40,579 nucleotides of DNA. It comes from CAZNQW01 sp964575225. GTDB lineage: Bacteria > Chloroflexota > Anaerolineae > JAAYZQ01. Position numbers and translations under genes: made by a program. The notes beneath the pieces were generated by a model. That model saw only the letters and a program-made list of their open reading frames with translations. It ran no database searches and was not told the DNA's origin. The stretch spans positions 1 to 40,579 of the forward strand of contig CAZNQW010000008.1 in the NCBI GenBank assembly GCA_964575225.1, read 5' to 3'. Position 1 is the stretch's first letter. The number at the start of each line of letters is the position of its first letter. This document shows positions 14,048 through 21,619 of the stretch, piece by piece.

Positions 14048-15511
14048 TCAACCCTCTCTGGGCAGAATGGGCAGGTCTCGGGTGCCATACCGAATCTTTT
14101 TGGCGCCTGTGGGGGACAGAGAACCGGAACGGGCGAGGTGGCCAGCTTCTAACAGCGCGGCTCTTGCCAGCTCAACTTCGCCGAGGTCGAGCAAGCGAGT
14201 GGATAGGTTGGTGAGTCGTGTGGCTGCCAGCTCGATCTGCCCCTGGGCGATCTCCTGCATGGCTTTCTGCTGCATTCTAAAGAGGACGAGCCTGCTCTGA
14301 ATGGTGACAATCTCGGCAGGAATGGGATGGACCGAAATTAAGTGGGCGTCAAAGGCGACGGTTACCTGATGTCGCAGGTGCAGCGGCTGAAGGTCTTGAG
14401 CCGTGGCCTGAACATCCAACTGCAGCACCCGATGGTCGCCGGGCGGGTGGCTGTCGAGCAGCAACTCGAGCATCACGACCAAGGGTTCCCCATGAGCCAA
14501 GGCGCCCAGATTCATCGTTTCCTGTTCGAAAAATAGAGGACGGATCTTGGGCGACGTCTGGTGGGCGTCTCGAAGGGCCACTTGTTTGGAAAGGTGCGCC
14601 GACAGAACCACATTTTGGGCTGCGATGTGGCTCAGGCTGTGGAATTGATCTTGCAGCACCTGGGTGATCTTGACGGGCGAGTCGACATAGATCGACAGGC
14701 CGTGGCTCAGGTTGGCCATTTCGTCGAGGAGATCTTCGTTCCAATCGGAGCCAATGCCCATCATGGTCAGGGCGATGCGCTGCTGGCTGGCGGCGCGGGC
14801 AATGGCCAGGCAGCCCTCTTCGTCGCCGTAGGTATGGCCATCGGTGAGGAGGATGAGGTGGGTGTGCCGGTTTGAGTCGTGCCAGCGATTGGCTTCTCGA
14901 AATCCTACCTCCATGCCACGAAATAGTTCTGTGCCTCCTCGAGCCCGGAGGTTCAGCATGGCCGCCTTGGCAGCTCGTTTGTCCAGGTTCTTTTGGCCCG
15001 GCAAGACCAGTTCGGCCTTGTCGTTAAAAGCGACCAGGGCCAGCACATCGTTTTCATTCAGATGGTCGATGAGACGGCTCACACCCTGCTTGACCTGTTG
15101 CAAGCGGATGCCCTTCATCGAGGTACTACAGTCGACCACGAGAACGAGATTCAGTGCAAGTCGGTTGTCCTTCCACTCGTCGGAGGCCGAAATCTCGGCT
15201 AGGATGTACAACGCCTGTGCCTCGTCTGAACAGGGCAATACCTGATGGCTGGATGTGACCGTCAGGCGCAGGGGCAGAGGACGATCCAGGCCCTGTTGGC
15301 GCCGCCACAGATCATAGGCCCGGCGCTGAATCGGGTCGGCCAACACTTCGTAGGCTTTTTGGACCGCCAAAAAGCGTTCGGTCGAGTCGGATTCTTGACT
15401 GGTATCGGGGTGATAGCGGCGCGCCATTTGCCGGTACGCTGCCTTGATGATCTGATCATCGGCATCGGGGGGAATCTCGAGAAGGGCGTACAGGTTATCC
15501 CGAAATTCCAT
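14048..15511 (-). CDS. J-domain/von Willebrand factor A fusion protein
   Basis: 487 residues, soluble. Residues 1-70 are a DnaJ-type J domain (YALLEIPPDADDQIIKAAY, HPD at 34-36, AYEVLADPIQRRAYDLWRR), which normally stimulates the ATPase of an Hsp70. From about 118 to 290 lies a VWA domain with complete metal-binding MIDAS residues: DCSTS (127-131), Thr194 in RGGTELF, and Asp224 in LLTDGHTYGD. The C-terminal ~190 residues are beta-rich, then helical (MQQKAMQEIAQGQIELAATRL). The J-VWA fusion is unusual. It overlaps the upstream PP2C gene by 17 nt and is 1 nt from the FHA gene, so the stoichiometry is likely linked. Inference: a substrate or adaptor controlled by kinase/phosphatase that recruits Hsp70 to a metal-dependent VWA scaffold. 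Confidence 0.93.
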   Translation of the reverse strand: MEFRDNLYALLEIPPDADDQIIKAAYRQMARRYHPDTSQESDSTERFLAVQKAYEVLADPIQRRAYDLWRRQQGLDRPLPLRLTVTSSHQVLPCSDEAQALYILAEISASDEWKDNRLALNLVLVVDCSTSMKGIRLQQVKQGVSRLIDHLNENDVLALVAFNDKAELVLPGQKNLDKRAAKAAMLNLRARGGTELFRGMEVGFREANRWHDSNRHTHLILLTDGHTYGDEEGCLAIARAASQQRIALTMMGIGSDWNEDLLDEMANLSHGLSIYVDSPVKITQVLQDQFHSLSHIAAQNVVLSAHLSKQVALRDAHQTSPKIRPLFFEQETMNLGALAHGEPLVVMLELLLDSHPPGDHRVLQLDVQATAQDLQPLHLRHQVTVAFDAHLISVHPIPAEIVTIQSRLVLFRMQQKAMQEIAQGQIELAATRLTNLSTRLLDLGEVELARAALLEAGHLARSGSLSPTGAKKIRYGTRDLPILPREG

Positions 15512-16439
15512 GGTCCACCTGCAACTCGCCGGCCCGGCAGTCGGGCAGGGGCCAGCCTCGGGAGATCAGGAGTACAGTGATGTTGTCATCGCCATCCTGT
15601 TCGTTGGCCTGGGCCACCAAGTTTTGGCAGGCGATATCGGGCGTGGGTGCTTGCTCGACGATGGCAGCCATCTGCGGGGCAGAGAGTTGGCTCCACAAGC
15701 CATCGCAGCACAGCAACAGGTATTGCCCCCAGTTCAAGCTGCGATGCACGATGTCGGGCTCGACACTGGCCCCCTGGCCGATGGCTTTGTAGAGCATGCT
15801 GCGCTGTGGTGTGACCTCTTCAGGGGTTGCCTGGCCCATCTCGACCAGCCGGGCCGCAACCGAGTGGTCTGTGGTGAGTGGATAGAGGCTCTTGCCCTCA
15901 CCAAGGTAGGCGCGGCTGTCGCCCACATGGGCGATGTAGAGGCTTTCGGACAGCATCAAGGCCATGGTCAAGGTGGTGCCTGCTTTTGGATAGCGGTGGG
16001 CGATGGCGTGGTGGGCCAGGCTTACGCTATCGCGCAGCACTTCGTGGATAGGCGGCATTTGTGTGGGCTCTGAAGGGTCTCGTAAAAGGGGCAGGCCAAT
16101 CTGTTGGAGGACGTGCCCGGCAACGATTTGGATGGCCAGGGCGCTGGCCTGCGCCCCGCACTCGTGGCCTCCCATTCCATCGGCGACGATGAACAATCCC
16201 ATCGATTGGGGTGGTTGCCCTTCGAAGGCTCGGGTGGTGAACCAGGCCAGGCCGGCATCCTCGTTTCTTTCGCGGATGCGACCACAATGGGAGGCCATCC
16301 CCACCTGGAGATCGTGTTGGCTTGGCGTCGCATGGGGCGGAGCGGAGGGCGACTCATAACCGGTCGGCAGGCAGTGAGCTGAATCCTGGCTTATTGCAGA
16401 GGTTGTGTCTCCACTCTGATGCTCGGTGTGTGGGCTCAT
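15495..16439 (-). CDS. PP2C-family serine/threonine protein phosphatase
   Basis: 314 residues, soluble. Removes phosphate from Ser/Thr using two Mn or Mg ions. The PP2C motifs are in order: GRIRERNEDA (Asp61), FIVADGMGGHECG (Asp87, Gly88), a GTTLTMAL strand, AHVGDSRAYL, TTDHSV, LLLCCDGLW and DGDDNITVLL. The N-terminal ~45 residues are a low-complexity, His/Ser/Pro-rich tail. The start ATG 16439 follows the kinase stop by 14 nt with AAGGAA upstream; an in-frame opening running back to 16559 lies within the kinase gene and is rejected. It is the natural antagonist of the adjacent kinase. Confidence 0.95.
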   Translation of the reverse strand: MSPHTEHQSGDTTSAISQDSAHCLPTGYESPSAPPHATPSQHDLQVGMASHCGRIRERNEDAGLAWFTTRAFEGQPPQSMGLFIVADGMGGHECGAQASALAIQIVAGHVLQQIGLPLLRDPSEPTQMPPIHEVLRDSVSLAHHAIAHRYPKAGTTLTMALMLSESLYIAHVGDSRAYLGEGKSLYPLTTDHSVAARLVEMGQATPEEVTPQRSMLYKAIGQGASVEPDIVHRSLNWGQYLLLCCDGLWSQLSAPQMAAIVEQAPTPDIACQNLVAQANEQDGDDNITVLLISRGWPLPDCRAGELQVDHGISG

Positions 16440-16453
16440 TTTCTTGTTCCTTG

Positions 16454-18358
16454 TCAGGTGGCCAAGGCATAGATATGGTGATCCATGGAGCCGATGTAGA
16501 GGGTATCGCCGCCCACAAAAGGCGAAGAAGGCACGCCACCCTCGGTCATATATTTCCACAACCCGTGTCCCCGACCGGCATCGACGGCATGAATGGTGCC
16601 ATCACTCGCCCCCACATAGACCGCATCCAGGGCTGCCGTGGGCGAAGAGGTCATGGGGCTGGCGGCGTGGTACCTCCAACGTTGTTTGCCGGTTTGTGCA
16701 TCGATGTTGTACAGGAATCCATCGGTCGAGCTTGCATAGACCCATCCCCCAATGACCTCGGGTGTGGAAAGCACCTGGCCCCTGGTCCGGAATCGCCATA
16801 CAGGCCAGCCCGAAGCGGGATTGAGGGCGTAGAGGTGGCCATCGGCGGAGCCGATGAACAAGAGATCCCCCTGCAAAATGGGCGAAGAGGTGACGCGGCG
16901 TGCCGTGTTATACTTCCATTTGATGCCCCCCGTCCGCATATCGAGGCCATACACGTAGCCATCGTCCGACCCCACAAAGATCCGCTCCTCACCGGCAAAA
17001 GGGGACGAGCGAATGGGGCCCGCCGATTGGAATTTCCACACGACCTTGCCCGATTGGGCGTTGACGGCATACAGGCAGCCATCATCCGAGCCAAAGAACG
17101 CGTGCCCAAACCAACTGCGGGCCGAGGAGCGCACGCAACCCCCGGTTTCGCATTTCCATCGCATGTGGCCCGATTCGCGAGAGACGGCATACAGAGAGCC
17201 GTCGTCAGAGCCAATCAGCACCAGGTCCTGATAGATACAGGGAGTGGACGCTACCCCCGCCTGACAGGCAAACTTCCACACAAAGGATCCGTCTTGAGCC
17301 CGGAGGGCGTACAGGTTGTGGTCGTAGCAACCGATATACAAGATGCCGTCTTCAACCCGGGGCGAGGAACGGACTTCATCCTCACACTTGAACCGCCATT
17401 TGGGTTGGATCTCCTGGGACATGGCAAAGAATGAGGTTCCCAGTCCATGTGTCGCCGCGGTGGGGGCGCTCGGTCGCCGGTTCGGGAGAGCGCTGCGCAA
17501 CGCCATCGCCATCTCGGTGGCTGTGCTGTACCGCTCGGTCAAATCGTAGGCGAGGGACTTTTCGATCACGGCCTCCAGTGCAGGGGGGACGTTTGGGTTC
17601 AAGAGCTGGATGGGCCGTTCATGAAAGGTAAACGGAGGTTCCAGTCGGGGGTCGCGCGCAGTGAGCAGGTGATGCATGGTGGCGCCCAGGGCGTAAAGAT
17701 CGCCCCGCGGTTCTGCACTGCCCCGATATTGCTCGGGAGGGGAATAGCCTTCGGTGCCGATCATGGTCCCTCTTTGGCCATGTTCGAACACCTTGGCGAT
17801 GCCAAAGTCGATAACCATGATTCTGCCGTCAACTCGAAGCATCAGATTCGCAGGTTTGATGTCGCGAAAGATGACTGGCGGGTTCTGGGTATGGAGATAG
17901 GCCAAGACGTCGCATACTTGCAGGGCCCAGTCGACGACCTGCTCGGGTGCAAAGGGCTGGCGATAGACCTCCATTAGATCGTCCAGGCTTTGGCCCTCGA
18001 CGAATTCCTGGATCAAATAGCTTCGATGGCCCTCACTAAAGAAATCAAATATCTTGGGGATGGAGGGATGGGACAGGCTGGCGAGAATGTTGGCTTCGCG
18101 CTCAAAGTTCTTGATCCCGATTTTGTGCAAGCGAGCGTCGCCGGTCGAGTTGTTGATCTCTTTGACGGCTACGTTGCGGGTGACTGCGCTGAAACGACGA
18201 TCCCGTGCCAGGTAGACGGCTCCCATGCCGCCGATGGCGATTAGCGCTAGAATTTCGTAGCGGTCTTGTAGGACTGTGCCATTGGACAGCATCCCCTCGC
18301 CATGAGGAGCCAGAGATTTGTCCACCGCCGACATGGGATGTGTGTTGAGATTGCCCAC
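16454..18358 (-). CDS. Cytosolic Ser/Thr protein kinase with C-terminal 8-repeat PQQ/beta-propeller
   Basis: 634 residues. The kinase domain (about 32-295) has a glycine loop IGGMGAVYLA (first Gly replaced by Ala41), catalytic Lys66 in VAVKEI, Glu88, FRDIKPAN (Asp166, Asn171; the HRD His is Phe164), DFG 184-186 and an activation segment TMIGTEGYSPPEQY. Residues about 325-634 hold eight WKF...SSP repeats of about 38 residues (for example WKFQSAGPIRSSP, ending YIGSDDG-LYA), a PQQ-like eight-bladed propeller. Hanks-type kinases usually carry such a sensor outside the membrane; here no transmembrane segment is seen, so the propeller should be cytosolic. The start is GTG 18358 or ATG 18334. It heads the kinase-phosphatase-J/VWA-FHA operon. 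Confidence 0.94.
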   Translation of the reverse strand: MGNLNTHPMSAVDKSLAPHGEGMLSNGTVLQDRYEILALIAIGGMGAVYLARDRRFSAVTRNVAVKEINNSTGDARLHKIGIKNFEREANILASLSHPSIPKIFDFFSEGHRSYLIQEFVEGQSLDDLMEVYRQPFAPEQVVDWALQVCDVLAYLHTQNPPVIFRDIKPANLMLRVDGRIMVIDFGIAKVFEHGQRGTMIGTEGYSPPEQYRGSAEPRGDLYALGATMHHLLTARDPRLEPPFTFHERPIQLLNPNVPPALEAVIEKSLAYDLTERYSTATEMAMALRSALPNRRPSAPTAATHGLGTSFFAMSQEIQPKWRFKCEDEVRSSPRVEDGILYIGCYDHNLYALRAQDGSFVWKFACQAGVASTPCIYQDLVLIGSDDGSLYAVSRESGHMRWKCETGGCVRSSARSWFGHAFFGSDDGCLYAVNAQSGKVVWKFQSAGPIRSSPFAGEERIFVGSDDGYVYGLDMRTGGIKWKYNTARRVTSSPILQGDLLFIGSADGHLYALNPASGWPVWRFRTRGQVLSTPEVIGGWVYASSTDGFLYNIDAQTGKQRWRYHAASPMTSSPTAALDAVYVGASDGTIHAVDAGRGHGLWKYMTEGGVPSSPFVGGDTLYIGSMDHHIYALAT

Positions 18359-18391
18359 GCTGTACCATTTCCCTGAGCAAAGATTTCTCTC

Positions 18392-18420
18392 ATTATACAG
18401 CGAATTTTGATTTCTTGCAA
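18392..18420 (-). promoter_or_regulatory. Promoter of the kinase/phosphatase operon
   Basis: Read on the minus strand: TTGCAA (18420-18415), a 17-bp spacer and a perfect TATAAT (18397-18392), about 35 nt before the kinase start. A further TTGACA lies just upstream (18434-18429) but at the wrong spacing for this -10. Confidence 0.75.
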
Positions 18421-18544
18421 CTTGAGATTGTCAACCCGGGTAGTCTGTGATGCCTGTATGATTGTTCGTGGGGCCCCAAAAAGCCAATGGCCGGGCACGG
18501 CTGCTCAGTGCCCTGGGGTCGGGCGCTGTTTTTTGGCCCAAGGC

Positions 18545-18573
18545 TTGCCTTTTTGCGAGTCTTGAGGTACAAT
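18545..18573 (+). promoter_or_regulatory. Promoter of the small membrane protein / CxxC-array genes
   Basis: TTGCCT (18545-18550), a 17-bp spacer and TACAAT (18568-18573), about 100 nt before the ATG at 18676. With the promoter at 18392-18420 it makes the 317-nt gap 18359-18675 a divergent promoter region; I see nothing else in it. Confidence 0.6.
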
Positions 18574-18675
18574 TCGCCATAGGCCCAAGACCAAGGAACG
18601 GGCCTGTCCCCTGGGGACTCGGATTAGTCAGAAAATCGCATAGACCTCGGTGGAGAGGTGAAAGGAGAGGGTTCC

Positions 18676-19140
18676 ATGTCGCCCTGGCTCAAGGCCGGTT
18701 TGATCGGTGGTGGAGTGTTGGTGGTTCTGAATTTGATGGGCTTGATCCCGTGCGTGGGCCTTGTGACCTGCCTGCTCGGATTGGTGGCGTATGTCGGAAT
18801 CGGCGCGCTGGCCGCCTATTGGATGCCGCCGGTGCGCGCGGTGGGAGATGCTGCCGGGCAGGGAGCCCTGGCGGCGTTGGTGGCCGGGGCCATCGGTGGG
18901 GTGGTCAACCTCGTCGTGATGACGGTGCAAACAGCTGCGATGGATCCGGCGGCGCTGCTCTCTCAGATCCCGCCCGAGACCCTGGAGCAGATGCGCGAGT
19001 TGGGCATGGATCCATCCATGCTCGTCGGGGCGCAATCGGGTATCCTGGCAGGCAGCGTGTGTTGCCTGGGCGGCCTGGTCTTTGCCGTCATCCTCGGCGC
19101 GATAGGCGGCGCCATTTTTGCGGGACTCAAGCCTGACTGA
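18676..19140 (+). CDS. Small integral membrane protein of unknown function
   Basis: 154 residues, with Gly/Ala-rich hydrophobic segments at about 7-29, 30-50, 60-83 and 120-150. A short helical, soluble section (ALLSQIPPETLEQMRELGMD, about 93-112) lies between the third and fourth segments. Cys pairs lie within or near the membrane parts. The start ATG 18676 has GGAGAGG at good spacing; a GTG 18 nt upstream precedes that site and is rejected. No named family is recognised. It is the first gene after the divergent promoter, with the two CxxC-array genes downstream beyond a MITE. Confidence 0.8.
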   Translation: MSPWLKAGLIGGGVLVVLNLMGLIPCVGLVTCLLGLVAYVGIGALAAYWMPPVRAVGDAAGQGALAALVAGAIGGVVNLVVMTVQTAAMDPAALLSQIPPETLEQMRELGMDPSMLVGAQSGILAGSVCCLGGLVFAVILGAIGGAIFAGLKPD

Positions 19141-19162
19141 TCGTCTGGCAGCAGCGACGAGG

Positions 19163-19278
19163 GGCTGTCCCAAAAGTAGGAAATCGGCTCTTTTTGCAAA
19201 AGGAAGCATAGTAAATCTATCTGGTTCACTCAGTATTTGAGAGCCGTCCGATTCTTTGGAAATGCTTTTGGGACAGCC
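19163..19278. mobile_element. MITE with 14-bp perfect terminal inverted repeats
   Basis: GGCTGTCCCAAAAG (19163-19176) is exactly inverted at 19265-19278. The arms extend imperfectly inward (AAATCGG...CTCT on the left against AGAG...CCG-ATT on the right), giving a non-coding element of about 116 bp. The terminal sequence resembles the GGCTGTCYCAAAA ends of IS1182/IS5-like transposons, from memory. No clear target duplication is visible. It sits between the membrane protein gene and the first CxxC-array gene and could fold into a long hairpin in RNA. Confidence 0.85.
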
Positions 19279-19329
19279 TCCTTTGAATGTTGGGATGCTG
19301 AAGCCAAATCCTGATCGAAGGACAAGAGA

Positions 19330-19833
19330 ATGACCCAAGAACGTCAAGACGAAGGGTGGGACGAGCTGGAAGACGATTCGGTGTGTCCCGAGTGCGGGGC
19401 CGAGTTGGACCCCGACGATACGGTGTGCCCGCTGTGTGGCGCCGAGTTTGCCTTCTACTGCCCGGTGTGTGACCAAGAGATTTCCGCGGATGCCATCGTG
19501 TGTCCCCATTGTGGCGCCGACCTGGAAGAGGACGTGGAAGAGGAATCGCCCCTGCCGGAGGAATTGGAGGCAGCCGAGCAACCCGAGATCGAACGGGCTG
19601 CCTTTTGCGGAGCATGCGGCGAGCCGATCGGTGAGGAAGACGAAGAGTGCCCGTCGTGCGGCGTCGATCTATGCCCCGATTGCGGCAATCCCCTCGAGCC
19701 CGATGCCCTGGTGTGTCCCCATTGCGGCGCCGAGTTTGCCTTCTCTTGCCCCAACTGCGGGCAGGATCTGGAACCGGATGCCGACGTTTGCCCCCATTGC
19801 GGCTACGAGTTTGTTTCGGTTGACGATCTATGA
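19330..19833 (+). CDS. Multi zinc-ribbon (CxxC array) protein, 10 CxxC motifs
   Basis: 167 residues, strongly acidic, soluble. Ten Cys-x-x-Cys knuckles (CPECG, CPLCG, CPVCD, CPHCG, CGACG, CPSCG, CPDCG, CPHCG, CPNCG, CPHCG) would make about five double zinc ribbons. An acidic Glu-rich linker (about residues 60-90) divides it into two halves, and the phrase VCP.CGAEFAF.CP recurs in each, suggesting internal duplication. A GAAGGA site precedes the ATG. Double zinc ribbons usually mediate protein or nucleic-acid contacts; no catalytic domain is present. The next gene, 15 nt on, is a longer array of the same kind. Confidence 0.85.
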   Translation: MTQERQDEGWDELEDDSVCPECGAELDPDDTVCPLCGAEFAFYCPVCDQEISADAIVCPHCGADLEEDVEEESPLPEELEAAEQPEIERAAFCGACGEPIGEEDEECPSCGVDLCPDCGNPLEPDALVCPHCGAEFAFSCPNCGQDLEPDADVCPHCGYEFVSVDDL

Positions 19834-19848
19834 GGATGGGATCGACGC

Positions 19849-20607
19849 GTGAAACCCGCAAGCGATGATCCCGTCCTTCAGCATCCCGATACCACTCGCT
19901 GCCCGGCTTGTGGGGCCGGCGTCTTTTTGAACGATGGGATCTGCTCCGCCTGCGGTCAGGTGTACTGCCCTGGCTGCGGGCGTTCTTTGTCCGATCAAGA
20001 CGACGAAGAGTCCTGCCCTCACTGCGGCCTGGCCCTGACCTTTCCCTGCCCTGGTTGTGGTTTCCCCAATGCGGCGGGTTCCAGACTTTGCCCCGAGTGC
20101 AACCTCTTGTTTGTTCGCCGCTGCCCGCGATGCGGAAAGCGCATCCTCGACGCGCCCGATCGGTGCCCAGACTGTGGGCAGGATCTGGCTCGGCAACGGC
20201 GTGGCTTTGCGGCTATTTTTGCGTCGGCGCCGGGCCTGACGTTGCTCAAGTGCTCACACTGCGGGGCCAAGTACCCTTCTGAGATGGGGGCTTGCCCGGC
20301 GTGTGGCCTGCGGGTTTGCCCCGAGTGTTTCCTGCTTCTTCAGGGCGACGAGATCGATTGCCCCTATTGTGGCTTTCATGCCGCGCGGCCCTGCCCAAAC
20401 TGCAATGCCGATGTGGGGTTGGGCTTGGTGCAATGTCCCCATTGCGACTGTCCCCTGTGCCCGGCCTGTGGCGCCGCTGTGGGCGCAAACGACACCGTTT
20501 GCGCGTCGTGCGGCACAGAACTGCTGCTATTCTGCCCGGCCTGCGGCGCCGAGGTCAGTGCCGCAGCCGCCGAGTGCCCGGTCTGCGGCGAACGGTTCGA
20601 CGTCTGA
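19849..20607 (+). CDS. Multi zinc-ribbon (CxxC array) protein, about 19 CxxC motifs
   Basis: 252 residues. CxxC pairs occur about every 12 residues from Cys18 to the C-terminus (CPACG, CSACG, CPGCG, CPHCG, CPGCG, CPECN, CPRCG, CPDCG, then a gap of about 25 residues, then CSHCG, CPACG, CPEC, CPYCG, CPNCN, CPHCD, CPLC/CPAC, CASCG, CPACG, CPVCG). The gap (RRGFAAIFASAPGLTLL) is the only hydrophobic stretch. Start is GTG 19849 with GAGGATGGG upstream. It shares composition and motif phrasing with the preceding gene, so the pair probably arose by duplication. Function unknown; zinc storage, scaffolding or nucleic-acid contact are possibilities, none shown. The following SDR gene is convergent. Confidence 0.85.
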   Translation: MKPASDDPVLQHPDTTRCPACGAGVFLNDGICSACGQVYCPGCGRSLSDQDDEESCPHCGLALTFPCPGCGFPNAAGSRLCPECNLLFVRRCPRCGKRILDAPDRCPDCGQDLARQRRGFAAIFASAPGLTLLKCSHCGAKYPSEMGACPACGLRVCPECFLLLQGDEIDCPYCGFHAARPCPNCNADVGLGLVQCPHCDCPLCPACGAAVGANDTVCASCGTELLLFCPACGAEVSAAAAECPVCGERFDV

Positions 20608-20626
20608 GTCGTTTTCCGGAAGCTGG

Positions 20627-21418
20627 CTATAAAAGACCCCTCAGGTGTCCCCCGTCGACAGGGATGGTGGCGCCGGTGATGTAGCTGGCGCGTTCGGAGG
20701 CCAAAAAGGCCACCAGCGCCGCAAGTTCCTCGGGCTCGCCCATGCGTTGCATGGGAAAGCCGGCTGCGGTTTCGGCCAGCACCTCTTCCACCGGGCGGCC
20801 CTGGGCATCGGCGCGGGCCTGGGAAAACTGCAACACACGGTCGGTGCGGGTGTGGCCGGGCGCTACGTTGTTGATGGTGATGCCCTCGCCCGCCACCTGG
20901 GCCGTGAGGGTCTTGGCCAGACCCACCACGCCGGGACGGTAGACGTTCGAGAGCAGCAGGTGGTCGATGGGCTCTTTGACAGAGACCGAGGTGATGTTGA
21001 TGATGCGTCCCCACTGTTGGGCGCGCATGACGGGTAGCACCGCCCGGATCAGGCGGACCGCGCTCATGAGGGTGAGTTGATGGGCAGCCATCCAGGCCTC
21101 GTCGTCCATGTCGTCAAAATAGCCGGGGGGCGGGCCGCCATTGTTGGTTACCAGAATGTCGATGCGGCCAAAGTGGCGCAAGGCCTCGTTTGCCAGGTGT
21201 TTGATCTGCTCCGCATCGGTCAGATCGATGGCCAGGGGCAGCACTTCCGCGCCTGTCACGGTTTCGATCTCCTGAGCGGCGGCGGTCAGTTGTTGAGCAT
21301 CTCGGGCGCAGATGGCCAGCCTGGCCCCTTCGCGGCCCAATTCCAGGGCGCAGGCCTTGCCCAATCCCCGGCTGGATGCAGCCACCAGGGCGACTCGGTT
21401 CTTCAATCCCAGGTCCAT
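20627..21418 (-). CDS. Short-chain dehydrogenase/reductase with atypical active site
   Basis: 263 residues, a Rossmann NAD(P)-binding enzyme. The cofactor loop is AASSRGLG (about 13-20), then DLTDAEQ, TNNGGPPPG (NNAG-like), ITSVSVKEP with the catalytic Ser, and the C-terminal GEPEELAALVAFLASERASYITGATIPVDGG. Where classical SDRs have YxxxK, this protein reads SNVYRPGVVGLAK: aligned on GVVGLAK, Tyr becomes Ser and Lys becomes Arg. I recall an SDR subgroup with LSNxxRxxxxGLAK at this spot, annotated as 3-oxoacyl reductase-like, so it is a known divergent type of unproven substrate. ATG 21418 has GAGGAGGA upstream; the open frame back to 21496 crosses its own promoter and is rejected. Confidence 0.88.
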   Translation of the reverse strand: MDLGLKNRVALVAASSRGLGKACALELGREGARLAICARDAQQLTAAAQEIETVTGAEVLPLAIDLTDAEQIKHLANEALRHFGRIDILVTNNGGPPPGYFDDMDDEAWMAAHQLTLMSAVRLIRAVLPVMRAQQWGRIINITSVSVKEPIDHLLLSNVYRPGVVGLAKTLTAQVAGEGITINNVAPGHTRTDRVLQFSQARADAQGRPVEEVLAETAAGFPMQRMGEPEELAALVAFLASERASYITGATIPVDGGHLRGLL

Positions 21419-21468
21419 TGTATCCTCCTCTCGCCAATGGCGCGCTTTGCATGGTTCGCTGCGAGTCG

Positions 21469-21509
21469 GCTGTTGCCTGTAGTATAGCACAGGCAACAGC
21501 GGCCCGCAA
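21469..21509 (-). promoter_or_regulatory. SDR promoter overlapped by a 12-bp perfect palindrome (putative operator)
   Basis: Minus-strand promoter: TTGCGG (21509-21504), 17-bp spacer, TATACT (21486-21481). GCTGTTGCCTGT (21469-21480) is inverted exactly at 21489-21500, with an 8-nt centre that contains most of the -10 box. A dimeric repressor bound here would block the promoter. Confidence 0.65.
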
Positions 21510-21531
21510 GGACCCGACGTCCCCTGCTCGC

Positions 21532-21576
21532 TTGACCTTTTGCACAGGCTTATGCTAAAATGTTTGCCAATGGCAA
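21532..21576 (+). promoter_or_regulatory. Promoter and 13-bp palindromic operator of the DtxR/MntR-type regulator
   Basis: TTGACC (21532-21537), 18-bp spacer, TAAAAT (21556-21561), directly followed by TTGCCA-A-TGGCAA (21564-21576), a perfect 13-bp palindrome over the expected transcription start. Its form resembles MntR-type boxes (TTTGCC...GGCAAA), so autoregulation by the gene behind it is likely. Confidence 0.65.
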
Positions 21577-21619
21577 TCTTTTGTTTTGCCTTGGGCTTGG
21601 TTCAAAAGAGGGATGAGCG

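Noticed and set aside
18462..19136. Alternative 224-codon plus-strand frame over the small membrane protein
   Set aside because: Arg/Gly-rich frame-shifted reading of the same DNA; the chosen frame has a good Shine-Dalgarno and coherent membrane helices.
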